Shown: positions 8,799 through 17,928, numbered from the stretch's first letter. The stretch is DNA of 64,000 nucleotides from Gephyromycinifex aptenodytis (GCF_012277275.1 NZ_CP051155.1:2604001-2668000); one strand, 5' to 3'. Program-made: numbers and translations. Notes: generated from the sequence alone by a model not told the origin.

Positions 8799-9158
8799 TC
8801 AGCGCTGGCGGGTGGAGGCGCAGGAAACGCACTGATCGGTGTGGGGGCGCACCTGCAGGCGCTCGGCGGGGATCGGCTGTCCACATCCGGTGCAGGTGCC
8901 GTCCCAGCCGTCCTCGACCCGGGATAGCGCCGACTCGATGTCGCGAAGGTGTCGCCTGGCCGCGTCGCGTGAAGCGGCCAGCAGCGCCTGATCCCACGCG
9001 ATCGTCGAACCTTCGGGGTCGTGCTCGTCGTCGGAGTCGGAGTCGCCCCGTGAGCGCGTCAGCGCCTGCTGTGTGGCGTGGAACTCCTCGACGCGGGCGC
9101 GAGCCTGCTGGCGCGCCTCTCGCAGGTGGACGAGCAGGTCATCGGCGGTAGCCCCCAT
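8799..9158 (-). CDS. DksA/TraR-type zinc-finger protein
   Basis: 119 residues: a helical, charged N-terminal half (coiled-coil-like) and a C-terminal four-cysteine zinc finger (CTGCGQPI then CVSCAS). This is the DksA/TraR architecture of proteins that enter the secondary channel of RNA polymerase and alter promoter response. The acidic stretch SDSDDEHDPEG lies in the middle. Actinobacteria often carry such small paralogues of unknown target. It is transcribed alone, opposite the kinase operon that ends about 150 bases away. Confidence 0.8.
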   Translation of the reverse strand: MGATADDLLVHLREARQQARARVEEFHATQQALTRSRGDSDSDDEHDPEGSTIAWDQALLAASRDAARRHLRDIESALSRVEDGWDGTCTGCGQPIPAERLQVRPHTDQCVSCASTRQR

Positions 9159-9332
9159 CGCGGCAGCTTACAGAAGCGGAATCGCCGTGACCGTTAAGCG
9201 ACGCGGCGCAGGTTCGTGGTTCGGTCGGCGGCTCCACCAGGGGCGCGCGGTGAGGGCGATGCCCGGCGTGCTGCGTGTCCAGATGGGCGGGCGCAGGCTG
9301 TGCCTGCGGTCGGTCTTTGACACAGTGGGGGC

Positions 9333-10625
9333 ATGAGGTCTTGCTGCACGATCTACGTCGATGTCGGTTACCTGCTCGCAGCGGCAGCGACGCGGGTGAC
9401 GGGTAGCTCACTGCGGCGCGGGGTGCAAACGGATTATGCGGCCCTCATTCGGGCGTTGGAAGCGCAGGCCGAAGCCGACAGCGGTCTGCCTCTGCTGCGG
9501 GTCATCTGGTACGACGCGGGCGGCCGACCTGGGGGGATGCCTGACCTGTCGCAAGACGAGATCGGTCTGCTGCCCCGGGTGAAGCTGCGCTTGGGTCGGT
9601 TGTCGTACACGGGTGAGCAAAAGGGCGTCGATGTCCGTATCGGGTTGGACTTGGCGATCCAGGCCCGGCAGCGGGTGGCTGACGTCGTCTATCTCGTCTC
9701 CGGTGATGACGACCTGACCGAGGCAGTCGAGGAGGCGCAGGCGCACGGCGTGCAGGTCATCCTGTTGGCCGTGCCGCGCCACGACGGTAAACCGCTGGCC
9801 GTCTCCAAACACCTGCTGCGTGAAGTGGACCGCACCTTGATCATCGACCCGGCGGCGATTGATGCTGCCGTGCGGCCCACCGCGATCCCCGAAGCGCTCA
9901 TCCCCGCTGCGGACGGCGAGCCCGAGGACGGGCAGCCGGAGCCCGCAGCCGGTCCAGGGCAGCAAGCAGAAGAAACCTCCGGCCCAGCTGACGGCGGCCA
10001 GTCGCAGGGGGGACCCGCGGCATCCGCACCTCGGGTGCGCCGCCGCGTGACCCGAGTTGCAGGTGTTGCGGTACCCGGCCCGCCGCGGCCACGGCCCGGC
10101 CCGCCTGGCTCGCCGACGCCCGGGCCGAGCCTGCCCGACTCAGCGACGCCCACCCCAGGACCGACACCCGTCAAGGCGGTCCCAGCGGCCGCCGGTCCGG
10201 CTGAGAGAGCAGTGGCGAGCGAGCAGGCCAGCCCCGCTGGCGAGAAGACGAAAGCCACACGCGAGGCCGCCGAACCGAAAACACCCGGGGTGCCGAGCCC
10301 CGCGCTGTTCGCCAGCCGACGCGCGGTCGGGGTCGCGTTGCCAGGCGCCGCCCTTCCGCCAGCGCAGCCTGAGCCCGGAGATGGGCTCACCCCTAGCGTC
10401 ATCGACTCCGTCGCACGTCAGGTGGTCGTCTCGTGGTGCACCTCGGCCACCCCCGACTCCCTGTCGGAATTGCGGCGCTCGGCCCCGATCATTCCCTCCG
10501 ATCTGGACAGGGCGCTGCTGCTGGACCTGTCGAGTCACGAAGGCGGTGACGACCTCGACGACGAGGCACGGCACAAGGTGCGTGAGCGTTTCTGGCATCA
10601 CATCGGTAGGGTCCGCCCGATCTGA
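9333..10625 (+). CDS. NYN/LabA-like PIN-fold protein with proline-rich linker
   Basis: 430 residues in three parts. Residues 1-150 form an NYN (PIN-like nuclease) domain: acidic positions in YVDVGYLL, WYDAG, KGVDVRIGLD and LVSGDDDLTEAVE fit the Asp set that holds metal in these putative RNases. Residues about 185-345 are a low-complexity Pro/Ala/Gly-rich linker. The last 80 residues (SVIDSVARQVVVSW... to the end) form a compact helical domain of a type I do not recognise, possibly an RNA-binding winged helix. Role probably in RNA metabolism; no partner is visible, and the next gene is an unrelated membrane protein. Confidence 0.75.
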   Translation: MRSCCTIYVDVGYLLAAAATRVTGSSLRRGVQTDYAALIRALEAQAEADSGLPLLRVIWYDAGGRPGGMPDLSQDEIGLLPRVKLRLGRLSYTGEQKGVDVRIGLDLAIQARQRVADVVYLVSGDDDLTEAVEEAQAHGVQVILLAVPRHDGKPLAVSKHLLREVDRTLIIDPAAIDAAVRPTAIPEALIPAADGEPEDGQPEPAAGPGQQAEETSGPADGGQSQGGPAASAPRVRRRVTRVAGVAVPGPPRPRPGPPGSPTPGPSLPDSATPTPGPTPVKAVPAAAGPAERAVASEQASPAGEKTKATREAAEPKTPGVPSPALFASRRAVGVALPGAALPPAQPEPGDGLTPSVIDSVARQVVVSWCTSATPDSLSELRRSAPIIPSDLDRALLLDLSSHEGGDDLDDEARHKVRERFWHHIGRVRPI

Positions 10626-10697
10626 GCATGCAGCGCGAGCGTATGCGGCGGCTCTACCCGCTGACAGCACGGCCGATCAGGGGGCAGAATCGCGCAC

Positions 10698-11150
10698 GTG
10701 CCTAGCCCGAACTACAGCGACACCAACGCCCGTGACTGGCCGGGCCCCAGCGGGCACGCGGTCGCGACGACGTGGGGCCTGTTGGGGCTCGGTCATGCGC
10801 TGGCGGTTATCGTCGCCGCTGTCGGTCTCGTCTTCGATGCCCGCGCCGCGCAGCTTACGTCGGCGATGCGGGCCGCCCTCGTGTTCAACCTGGTGCTCGG
10901 GATCGGGGGAGTGTGGTTGTGTGCGCGGATGTTCCGGGCGACGCTTCGCGCCGGGCGGCTACCCGAGGTGGGTGGTCGCGGGGTGGTTCCGCTTGTGGAG
11001 TGCGCCGTGTTCGTGCTCGTGTCGATCTGCCTCGTCGTTGTGGCCGTCACTCTGTGGGGCGCCACGCCGCCGCTGCTGCTCGCCGCCGCCGAACTCGCGT
11101 TCCTGCCGCTGTCGTTGCGCACCGAAGCCGTGCTGCGGGCAGCGCGGTAA
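10698..11150 (+). CDS. Small integral membrane protein
   Basis: 150 residues starting at GTG with an AGGGGG stretch about eleven bases upstream. Four hydrophobic segments (about residues 24-46, 57-76, 95-117 and 120-138) are separated by short polar loops; the N-terminus is polar and Pro-rich. No catalytic or binding motif is visible. It follows the NYN gene by 72 bases on the same strand and ends one base before the convergent YjbQ gene. Function unknown. Confidence 0.65.
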   Translation: MPSPNYSDTNARDWPGPSGHAVATTWGLLGLGHALAVIVAAVGLVFDARAAQLTSAMRAALVFNLVLGIGGVWLCARMFRATLRAGRLPEVGGRGVVPLVECAVFVLVSICLVVVAVTLWGATPPLLLAAAELAFLPLSLRTEAVLRAAR

Positions 11151-11151
11151 C

Positions 11152-11556
11152 TCAGCCAGCCAGGAACGACAACCGCACGGTTCGCGTCGCGTTGTCGACG
11201 TTCAGGTCAACCAGGCAGATGCTCTGCCAGGTACCCAGGGTCAACCGCCCGTCGAGAACCGGGACGGTGGCGTACGGGGGGATGAGCGCGGGCATCACGT
11301 GCGAGCGACCGTGACCGCGGCTGCCGTGGGAGTGCTGCCAGCGTTCATCGGCCGGAAGCAGGTCACGTAGCGCCGCCAGCAGGTCGTCGTCACTTCCGGC
11401 GCCGGTCTCGATGATCGCCAGCCCGGCTGTGGCGTGCGGAACGAAAACGTGCAGCAGGCCATCGCCCGCGCCGCGTACAAACGCTTCGCACTGCCCGGTG
11501 ATGTCGACGACGACTTCTTGGCCGCCGGTGCGGATACTCAATTCTTCGCTACGCAT
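11152..11556 (-). CDS. YjbQ-family protein (UPF0047)
   Basis: I choose the ATG at 11556 (MRSEELSI), giving 134 residues, the usual length of the family; the upstream extension is low complexity. Typical YjbQ segments are present: HVFVPHATAGLAIIE, HSHGSRGHGRSHVMPALI and LGTWQSICLVDLN. The three conserved His-containing loops form the trimer active site. Members have weak thiamine-phosphate synthase activity in vitro, and their physiological role is open. It faces the membrane-protein gene tail to tail. Confidence 0.87.
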   Translation of the reverse strand: MRSEELSIRTGGQEVVVDITGQCEAFVRGAGDGLLHVFVPHATAGLAIIETGAGSDDDLLAALRDLLPADERWQHSHGSRGHGRSHVMPALIPPYATVPVLDGRLTLGTWQSICLVDLNVDNATRTVRLSFLAG

Positions 11557-11745
11557 GTGCCCATCCTGCCCGGTGGGCCAGTTCCTGCCAGCGGCAGCGG
11601 GCCCGTTCTGCTGACCGGGGAGGAACATGGGGGCTTTCACCCGAGGACGTGGAGCCCTCCGCATGAGCAGGTGCGAGATCGGCGCTCAGTCTTTCGTGGT
11701 CCACCACTTCTCAGCTGCCCGCCGCTGCCTGCCGCGTGCTCCGGG

Positions 11746-12192
11746 TCACCCCGGCCCGTTCCCGTCAGCCTCAAGGCGGTCTCGGAACGCGGTCACCTGC
11801 TCAAGGTGGTCAACCATCTGATCGATCCGGCGGTCGATGGCTTCGCGGTAATGAACCAACCGCTCGAGGAGCGCCGCGCGCTCATGGCTGGAAGGGTTGG
11901 CGGCCAGTGACGTCAGTACGCCGAGCAGGTCGCCCATCTCCTCCAGGCGCCACTCCAACGGCTTCATCTGTTGCAGCAGTTGCAACCGGGCCATGTCGGC
12001 CTCGCTGTACAGGCGGAAGCCGCCTTTGGTGCGGGCTGCCGGAGTGAGCAGGCCGACGTCTTCGTAATAGCGGATCGTGCGCAGGCTCAACCCGGTTCGG
12101 GCGGCGACCTCGCCGATCTGGATTTGGGTGGCCGTCTCCGATGGTCGCAACTCGGGCAGAGCGCCAGCAGAGACTCCGCCGCTGCGGCTCAT
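11746..12192 (-). CDS. MerR-family transcriptional regulator
   Basis: 148 residues. The N-terminal MerR helix-turn-helix and wing read IGEVAARTGLSLRTIRYYEDVGLL, then RTKGGFRLYSEADMARL, followed by a long coiled-coil dimerisation helix (ERAALLERLVHYREAIDRRIDQMVDHLEQV). There is no cysteine cluster for metal binding, so the signal is probably organic or absent. Its ATG overlaps the acyltransferase stop (12189), so both genes are co-transcribed from the region 13323-13630, where two matching dyads sit. Confidence 0.88.
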   Translation of the reverse strand: MSRSGGVSAGALPELRPSETATQIQIGEVAARTGLSLRTIRYYEDVGLLTPAARTKGGFRLYSEADMARLQLLQQMKPLEWRLEEMGDLLGVLTSLAANPSSHERAALLERLVHYREAIDRRIDQMVDHLEQVTAFRDRLEADGNGPG

Positions 12193-13322
12193 CGCCGGCC
12201 GGGGGTGCGATCAAAAGGCAACGGAATATTCTTCTTGCTCAGTGCCGGTGACTCGATGACGTTCCAGGACACCGCAGCCAGGCTGGCTGCCAGCAGCACT
12301 GCCAGGATCGTGTATCCGATCAGGCCCAAAGCTGCGGATACCCCGGAGACCACAAGCATCGTCTCGATGGGCCAGTGGAACACATACATCCCGTAGGACA
12401 GGTCCCAGCGCAGATTGCGGCGCAGCCACGGCGTTCGTACGACCGCCCACATGCACAAGTAGGCGAAGGCGGGGCCGCCCAAGGAGCGGTAGTCATGCAG
12501 GAAAGCCAGGGATGCCGCGACCACGCCGAGCGCCACCAGGGCCCAGGGCCAGGTGATCGGCAGCCGATCTTGATACAGGTAAGCCAGCGTGCCGAGCAGG
12601 AAGACCCAGAAGAAGCGCAGGAACAAGCCGGCCGGCAGGTCGATGTCGGTGAACTCCTGGGTGATCGTGGCCGCCCCGAAGAGGCCTGCGAGGGCGATGA
12701 CCAGCCAACGGTTGCGGCGCAGTAACCCCACCACACCCAGGCAGGCGACCATGACGTAGCAGACGACCTCGTAGAAGAGGGTCCACAAGGCGCCGTTGAC
12801 CACATGTGGTGTGGCGGTGCCGTTCGGGAGGCCGGCCACCCCGAAGTTCTGCGGCGCGATGTACAGCAGCGAGTTCTCCACGACGTAATGCCAGGAGGCG
12901 TTCTCGCCCTGGAACACCGACAGCGGAGACTGACCTTCCAGCGCCGCGATGGCGGGGGCGACGACGAAAGCCGTCACGATCAAGACGATCCAGAACAGCG
13001 GCATGATGCGCAAGAAGCGGTGCCAGGCGTACCGGATGAATGAGCCGATCCGGTCATAGGAGCGGGCCACCAGGAACCCGGACAGGACGAAGAACGCATC
13101 CACTGCCATCGAACCGACCTCGGTGCGCCCGAGTACCGGTTGGGTGCCCAGGGAAATCGCGGACGCATGCACGACCGCCACCAGGGTGGCGAGGATGAGC
13201 CGGAGGTTGTTGAGGCTGTTCGCCCGTGGGTCGAAAAGTTGGGCCAGTGAATTGCCGGTTGCAGGTGTACTTTCGTGCGCCGATCCGTGGACCGTCCTCG
13301 GCTGTGCCGTGTCTGCGCTCAC
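12189..13322 (-). CDS. Membrane acyltransferase (OafA/acyltransferase-3 family)
   Basis: 377 residues with about ten transmembrane helices. The first part (NSLNNLRLILATLVAVVHAS, with its conserved His, then DAFFVLSGFLVARSY, then HRFLRIMPLFW) is diagnostic for acyltransferase-3 enzymes that O-acylate sugars or cell-surface polymers. There is no C-terminal SGNH domain. It overlaps the downstream MerR gene by four bases. It probably acetylates an envelope glycan; the acceptor is unknown. Confidence 0.85.
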   Translation of the reverse strand: MSADTAQPRTVHGSAHESTPATGNSLAQLFDPRANSLNNLRLILATLVAVVHASAISLGTQPVLGRTEVGSMAVDAFFVLSGFLVARSYDRIGSFIRYAWHRFLRIMPLFWIVLIVTAFVVAPAIAALEGQSPLSVFQGENASWHYVVENSLLYIAPQNFGVAGLPNGTATPHVVNGALWTLFYEVVCYVMVACLGVVGLLRRNRWLVIALAGLFGAATITQEFTDIDLPAGLFLRFFWVFLLGTLAYLYQDRLPITWPWALVALGVVAASLAFLHDYRSLGGPAFAYLCMWAVVRTPWLRRNLRWDLSYGMYVFHWPIETMLVVSGVSAALGLIGYTILAVLLAASLAAVSWNVIESPALSKKNIPLPFDRTPGRR

Positions 13323-13381
13323 GCGCCCCCCAGAGATTGATGATCGGTCAGGGGCGGTGTCGGTAACCGCCGTGACGCAAC

Positions 13382-13396
13382 CTCACGCTACGTGAG
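13382..13396. promoter_or_regulatory. MerR-type dyad, copy 1
   Basis: CTCACG-CTA-CGTGAG, six-base arms around a 3-base centre, 59 bases upstream of the acyltransferase-merR start. The shape matches operators that MerR proteins bind inside over-long -35/-10 spacers. Confidence 0.6.
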
Positions 13397-13510
13397 CTTT
13401 GGGTCTCCTGCAAAGAGATGACGGACGTTCGACTCAGATTTTGGTCGAGGTCTCAGGGTGCTGACTGCAGTGCGCGACCGTAAGTGAGCGCGATTTCGCC
13501 CAACGCCTAC

Positions 13511-13527
13511 TCTCACGTAACGTGAGA
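13511..13527. promoter_or_regulatory. MerR-type dyad, copy 2
   Basis: TCTCACG-TAA-CGTGAGA, seven-base arms around a 3-base centre, about 100 bases upstream of the SulP gene. The arms share the CTCACG/CGTGAG core with copy 1, so one regulator probably binds both. Confidence 0.6.
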
Positions 13528-13630
13528 TTAGAGGTTCATGAGTGCGCTGTCGCGCCGGGACCGACCTTCCCACTCTTGTGGCGCGTCGTGTGGCCCTGCC
13601 GGTGCGCCCGTACCTGAACGGACGTAACGC

Positions 13631-15175
13631 GTGTCCCGACCTGCGGCCATGGCCGAAACCTCATCGGCATACACCCCTGATGCCCCGACGATCTCAGTGC
13701 GCGCCGCATTGCGCGACCCTCGCCGGTTGCAGACGGAGGTCTTGGCGGGGCTGGTGGTGGCGCTGGCCCTCATCCCAGAGGCCATCAGCTTCTCGGTCAT
13801 CGCAGGCGTCGACCCGCAGGTGGGTCTCTTCGCCTCCTTCGTCATGGCTGTCACGATGGCCTTCGTCGGTGGTCGCCCTGCCATGATCACCGCGGCCACC
13901 GGCGCCGTGGCCCTGGTCATCGCCCCGGTCGCCCACGAATACGGCTTCGACTACTTCATCGCCACCGTCATCCTGGCCGGACTGCTGCAGATCGTCTTGG
14001 CGGTGTTCGGCGTAGCCCGGCTGATGCGCTTCGTTCCGCGCATGGTGATGGTCGGCTTCGTCAACGCGCTGGCCATCCTGATCTTCGTGGCGCAACTGCC
14101 GCACCTGCGAGGCGTGCCGTGGTTGGTCTACGCCCTGGTCGCTGCGGGACTGGCCATCCTTTTCCTGTTGCCTCGGGTGAGCACCCTGGTGCCCGCGCCG
14201 TTGGTGGCCATCGTCCTGATCACCACCGCGGCTGTTGCCTTCGGTTGGAAGATCCCGACCGTCGGCGATCAGGGAGAGCTACCGGATTCGCTGCCTGCGC
14301 TGTTCATTCCGAATGTGCCGTTCACGCTGGAGACGCTGCAGATCATCGGCCCGTATGCGCTGGCGATGGCGCTGGTCGGGCTGCTCGAATCGCTCATGAC
14401 CGCCAAACTGGTCGATGACGTCACCGACAGCCACTCGAACAAGACCCGTGAAGCGCGCGGCCTCGGCATCGCCAACATCGCGGCTGGTTTCTTCGGCGGC
14501 ATGGGCGGTTGCGCGATGATCGGCCAGACCATGATCAACGTCAAGGCCTCCGGTGCGCGGACGCGGATCTCCACCTTCCTGGCGGGGCTGTTCCTGCTGA
14601 TCTTCGTCGTCGGGCTCGGTGACCTCGTCGGGCGGATCCCGATGGCGGCGTTGGTGGCCATCATGATCATGGTCTCGATCGGAACCCTGGACTGGCACAG
14701 CATCCACCCGGCCACCCTGCGCCGGATGCCCTACAGCGAGACGATCGTCATGCTGGTCACCGTCGTCATCACGGTGGCCACCCATAACCTTGCTTACGGC
14801 GTCATCGCCGGTGTCAACGTCGCCTTCGTCGTCTTCGCGCGTCGGGTGGCGCACTTCGCCAGCGTGGAGAAGATCCTCGAAGCCGATACGAACCAGGATG
14901 GTCTGATCGACACGGTCACCTACCGGGTGGCTGGCGAACTGTTCTTCGCCAGCAGCAACGACCTCGTCTACCAGTTCGACTATGTCTCCGACCCCAGGCG
15001 GGTCATCATCGACCTCACCGACTCCCACATCTGGGATGCCTCGACCGTCGCCTCGCTGGATGCCATCCAGACCAAGTACGCAGCCAAGGGCAAAAGCGTG
15101 GAGATCATCGGCTTGAACAAGTCCTCCCAGGAACGGCACGCCCGCCTCAGCGGTCAACTCGGCGGAGAGGCCTAG
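13631..15175 (+). CDS. SulP-family anion transporter with STAS domain
   Basis: 514 residues. The N-terminal three quarters hold about eleven hydrophobic helices with SulP hallmarks ([44 protein letters not shown]). The last 100 residues form a STAS domain with [22 protein letters not shown]. SulP proteins move sulfate, bicarbonate or dicarboxylates, and the STAS domain regulates them. The GTG at 13631 is used; an ATG at 13649 is an alternative. It is divergent from acyltransferase-merR and shares a dyad-containing control region with them. Confidence 0.87.
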   Translation: MSRPAAMAETSSAYTPDAPTISVRAALRDPRRLQTEVLAGLVVALALIPEAISFSVIAGVDPQVGLFASFVMAVTMAFVGGRPAMITAATGAVALVIAPVAHEYGFDYFIATVILAGLLQIVLAVFGVARLMRFVPRMVMVGFVNALAILIFVAQLPHLRGVPWLVYALVAAGLAILFLLPRVSTLVPAPLVAIVLITTAAVAFGWKIPTVGDQGELPDSLPALFIPNVPFTLETLQIIGPYALAMALVGLLESLMTAKLVDDVTDSHSNKTREARGLGIANIAAGFFGGMGGCAMIGQTMINVKASGARTRISTFLAGLFLLIFVVGLGDLVGRIPMAALVAIMIMVSIGTLDWHSIHPATLRRMPYSETIVMLVTVVITVATHNLAYGVIAGVNVAFVVFARRVAHFASVEKILEADTNQDGLIDTVTYRVAGELFFASSNDLVYQFDYVSDPRRVIIDLTDSHIWDASTVASLDAIQTKYAAKGKSVEIIGLNKSSQERHARLSGQLGGEA

Positions 15176-15372
15176 TCCTAGCCGGCCAGATCGCTCGCTT
15201 TCGGGGGCAACGCTTGGCTCCGTCCCTCAACAAGGCGGTTGGCCCTCAGGTGAGCACCCACGCAGGCGTCGTCAGATTCGGCGACGAGCGCGCCCGCGTC
15301 AATGACACCGCGGCGCCTGTGGGACTGAACCAATACCGGCGGATGCTCCCGGTTCTGCGTCGTCAGGCAAGC

Positions 15373-15411
15373 GAAGGGCCCGGCTCGACATCACGTCGAA
15401 CCGGGCCCTTC
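15373..15411. terminator. Hairpin terminator between SulP and the glutamate transporter
   Basis: GAAGGGCCCGG (15373-15383) pairs with CCGGGCCCTTC (15401-15411). The inner TCGAC/GTCGA pairing extends the stem. It stands 20 bases past the end of the convergent permease gene, and its symmetry could serve both directions. Confidence 0.75.
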
Positions 15412-15430
15412 GGCCAACCGGGGCAGAGCG

Positions 15431-16357
15431 TCAGTGCAGACCGCCCTGGCCGCCGGCCGCGTTGCGCGCGTCGGCCTCGTCCTGGGCCGTAACGACTCCG
15501 AGGTCAGCCTCAACCGGCGCCACAGCCAGGCTGGCCGAGCGGCCGCTACGACGCAGACGGCCCTCCAGCGCAGTCGCGAGCGTCGTCATCAGGTAGTTGA
15601 TAGCGATGAACAGCAGCGCCACCACGACGAACGCGGGGATGAGGTTGCCCTTGTAGGAACCGATCTGGTTCGCCTTGTTGAGCAACTCCTCGTAGGTGAT
15701 GACGTACCCGAGCGCCGTGTCCTTCAGGACCACGACGATCTGGCTCATGATCGCGGGCAGCATGGCCGTCAGGGCCTGCGGCAGCAGGATCGAGCGGGTC
15801 GTCTGCGAGGGGGTGAGCCCGATCGACAGCCCCGCCTCGCGCTGGCCCTTGGGCAGGTTCTCCACGCCGGCGCGCACGAGCTCGGCGACGACGGATCCGT
15901 TGTACAGGGTCAGGGCGGTGACGACTGCCGCGAAGCCCTCCTTGCCGGAGAACAGCCCGTTGAACAGGTAGATGTTGAAGAAGCCGATCATCATGACGAG
16001 CACCGGCACGGACCGTAGGATCTCGACGATCGCGCCGCACAGCCACCGCACAGGCGCCAGGTGTGACAGGCGTCCGACGCCGAACACGAGGCCGAAGGCT
16101 GCGGCGAGGACGATGGACACGGCTGCGGCCTTCAGGGTGCCGAGCAGACCGGGCAGGAGGTACTCGGTCCAGATCTCGCCCTCGAAGAAGGGGGTCCACT
16201 TCGCGGCGGTGAACTGGTCCTGCTGGACGAACTGCCACAGCACCCAGGCGCCGAAGGCGAGGGCCAGGACGGTCAGCGTGGCGCCGACGACCAGTTGGTT
16301 GCGGCGGGTTTTCGGCCCGGGGGCGTCGAAGAGGACCGATGCGGGAGTGGTGCTCAT
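15431..16357 (-). CDS. gluD: Amino-acid ABC transporter permease, GluD-like
   Basis: 308 residues with about five membrane helices. The cytoplasmic loop (EAGLSIGLTPSQTTRSILLPQALTAMLP with LPKGQREA) is the EAA motif that docks on the ATPase. It is the last gene of a glutamate-type transporter operon in the order A-B-C-D known from corynebacterial gluABCD. Its start overlaps the gluC stop by four bases. The extended N- and C-termini (Ala-rich, ending near GGQGGLH) are usual for the GluD partner. Substrate glutamate is inferred from synteny. Confidence 0.85.
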   Translation of the reverse strand: MSTTPASVLFDAPGPKTRRNQLVVGATLTVLALAFGAWVLWQFVQQDQFTAAKWTPFFEGEIWTEYLLPGLLGTLKAAAVSIVLAAAFGLVFGVGRLSHLAPVRWLCGAIVEILRSVPVLVMMIGFFNIYLFNGLFSGKEGFAAVVTALTLYNGSVVAELVRAGVENLPKGQREAGLSIGLTPSQTTRSILLPQALTAMLPAIMSQIVVVLKDTALGYVITYEELLNKANQIGSYKGNLIPAFVVVALLFIAINYLMTTLATALEGRLRRSGRSASLAVAPVEADLGVVTAQDEADARNAAGGQGGLH

Positions 16358-17022
16358 CGCTTCACCGCCAGGCGCTTGCCGAAGTGGGTCGTGGCCAGGC
16401 CGAGAGGCAGCGTCAGGATGACGAAGCCGAGGGCGACGACCGCGAGGATCCAGTACATGAGGTCGGGCCGCTGCTCCATGGCGTCGGCCTGCAGGTAGGC
16501 GATTTCGGCGACGCCGATGATCGAGACGACGGTCGAGTTCTTGATCATGGCGATCAGCGTTGAACCCAGAGGCACGATGGCCGAGCGGAAGGCCTGCGGG
16601 AGGATGATCTCGCCGAGGGTCTGGCGGAAGCCGAGCCCCAGGGAGCGGGCGGCCTCGGCCTGGCCGACGTGCACGGAGTTGACGCCCGAACGGATGGCCT
16701 CACAGACGAACGCCGCCGTGTAGACGCCGAGCGCGACCGCACCCCAGCGGAAGTTGTCGCTGTACAGGTCAGCCCGGTTGAGGTGCCAGCCGAGGGTGCT
16801 CGCCAACCCCATCTGGGAGAACGCGACCAGGAGCGTGAGGGGGGTATTGCGAATGACGTTGACGTACAGCGCCCCCATGGAGCGCAGCACCGGCATCGGG
16901 GAAAGTCGGAAGATCGCGACGAGCGTGCCGAGCGCGAAGGCGATGACGCCCGCGAGCAGGCACACCTTGATCGTCATGAAGAACGCGCTCCAGACGGGGA
17001 ACTCACTGAACAGCTCGCCCAT
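16354..17022 (-). CDS. gluC: Amino-acid ABC transporter permease, GluC-like
   Basis: 222 residues with about five helices. The EAA loop reads QAEAARSLGLGFRQTLGEIILPQAFRSAI, typical of His/Glu/Gln/Arg permeases. It forms a heteromeric channel with GluD and overlaps its gene by four bases (ATGA). A perfect 13-bp hairpin (17056-17089) lies between it and the binding-protein gene and may lower permease synthesis relative to the binding protein. AAAGGAGC directly precedes the ATG. Confidence 0.86.
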   Translation of the reverse strand: MGELFSEFPVWSAFFMTIKVCLLAGVIAFALGTLVAIFRLSPMPVLRSMGALYVNVIRNTPLTLLVAFSQMGLASTLGWHLNRADLYSDNFRWGAVALGVYTAAFVCEAIRSGVNSVHVGQAEAARSLGLGFRQTLGEIILPQAFRSAIVPLGSTLIAMIKNSTVVSIIGVAEIAYLQADAMEQRPDLMYWILAVVALGFVILTLPLGLATTHFGKRLAVKR

Positions 17023-17055
17023 GGCGCTCCTTTCGGGTCAGTAGGCCGAAGCGTC

Positions 17056-17089
17056 GGATGCCGTCCGCCCGGGTGAGCGGACGGCATCC
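17056..17089 (-). terminator. Intercistronic hairpin between gluB and gluC
   Basis: GGATGCCGTCCGC (17056-17068) and GCGGACGGCATCC (17077-17089) form a perfect 13-bp stem with an 8-base loop. It sits inside the operon, so it is more likely a partial terminator or 3'-end stabiliser for gluAB mRNA than a full stop. Confidence 0.65.
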
Positions 17090-17112
17090 GGGGCCGTGGC
17101 GACGATTGCGCG

Positions 17113-17928
17113 TCAGGCGCAGGCTTCGGGCTTCGGCGGGTTCACGGCGGCGTCGGGCGTGAACCCGGCCGGGCCGAGGTTGGCGTCGATGATCTTCTTC
17201 CACTCGCCACTGGAGATCATCTTCTCGAGGGCGGCGGTGACCTTCGTGCACATCTCCTTGTCGCCCTTCTTGATGCCGACGCCGTACTTCTCCTCGGAGA
17301 AGGGCTTGCCGACGACCTTGAGCTTGCCCTTGTACTGGGGCTGCGCGGCGTAGCCGGCCAGGATCGTGTTGTCGGTGGTCAAGGCGTCGACGGAGCCGGA
17401 GATGATGGCCTCGACGCACTTGGAGTAGGTGTCGTACTCCTGGATCTGGACGGCCGGGTACTTCTCCTTGAACTTCGTCGCGGACGTCGAGCCCTTGACG
17501 GAGCACATCTTCTTGCCGGACATGGCGTCGGGGCCGTCGATGGGGGAGTCGGTCTTGACGAGAAGGTCCTGGCCGGCGACGAAGTACGGGCCGGCGAAGT
17601 CGATGTCCTTCTTGCGGGCGTCGGTGATGGAGTAGGTGCCGACGATGTAGTCGACCTTGCCCGTCTTGAGGAAGGTCTCGCGCTGGGAGGAGACCGCCTC
17701 GGTGAACTCGGGCGTCTTGCCGAGCTCCTTGGCGATGTAGTTCGCGACGTCGACGTCCATGCCGGTGTACTTCGAACCCTCCTTGAGGCCCATGCCGGGC
17801 TGGTCGTACTTGATGCCGACCTTGATCGTGTCTGAGTCGGCGCCCGAGTCGGACGAGCCGCAGGCGGCGAGGGGGGCGATGAGCAGAGCGGCGGCGCTGA
17901 GGGCCACGGCGGTACGGCGAAGGGTCAT
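17113..17928 (-). CDS. gluB: Glutamate-type ABC transporter substrate-binding lipoprotein
   Basis: 271 residues. The N-terminus is a lipoprotein signal ending in a LAAC lipobox (Cys at about residue 23), so the protein is anchored outside the membrane. The mature part is a type-2 periplasmic binding protein of the SBP_bac_3 family: IKVGIKYDQPGMGLKE, YTGMDVDVANYIAKELG, then VDYIVGTYSITDARKKDIDFAGPY. These loops hold the amino-acid alpha-amino and carboxyl groups. It lies between the ATPase and permease genes of gluABCD. Confidence 0.88.
   Translation of the reverse strand: MTLRRTAVALSAAALLIAPLAACGSSDSGADSDTIKVGIKYDQPGMGLKEGSKYTGMDVDVANYIAKELGKTPEFTEAVSSQRETFLKTGKVDYIVGTYSITDARKKDIDFAGPYFVAGQDLLVKTDSPIDGPDAMSGKKMCSVKGSTSATKFKEKYPAVQIQEYDTYSKCVEAIISGSVDALTTDNTILAGYAAQPQYKGKLKVVGKPFSEEKYGVGIKKGDKEMCTKVTAALEKMISSGEWKKIIDANLGPAGFTPDAAVNPPKPEACA

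Larger units (their letters stand above)
13323..13630. other. Divergent promoter region between acyltransferase and SulP genes
   Basis: 308 bases without a gene. It holds two dyads of the same type (13382-13396 and 13511-13527), one nearer each of the divergent genes, and is the likely control region for both directions. Confidence 0.6.

Noticed and set aside
8236-8997. 253-codon minus-strand frame over the kinase gene end
   Set aside because: Mirror of the kinase coding strand; low-complexity Arg/Ala-rich translation.
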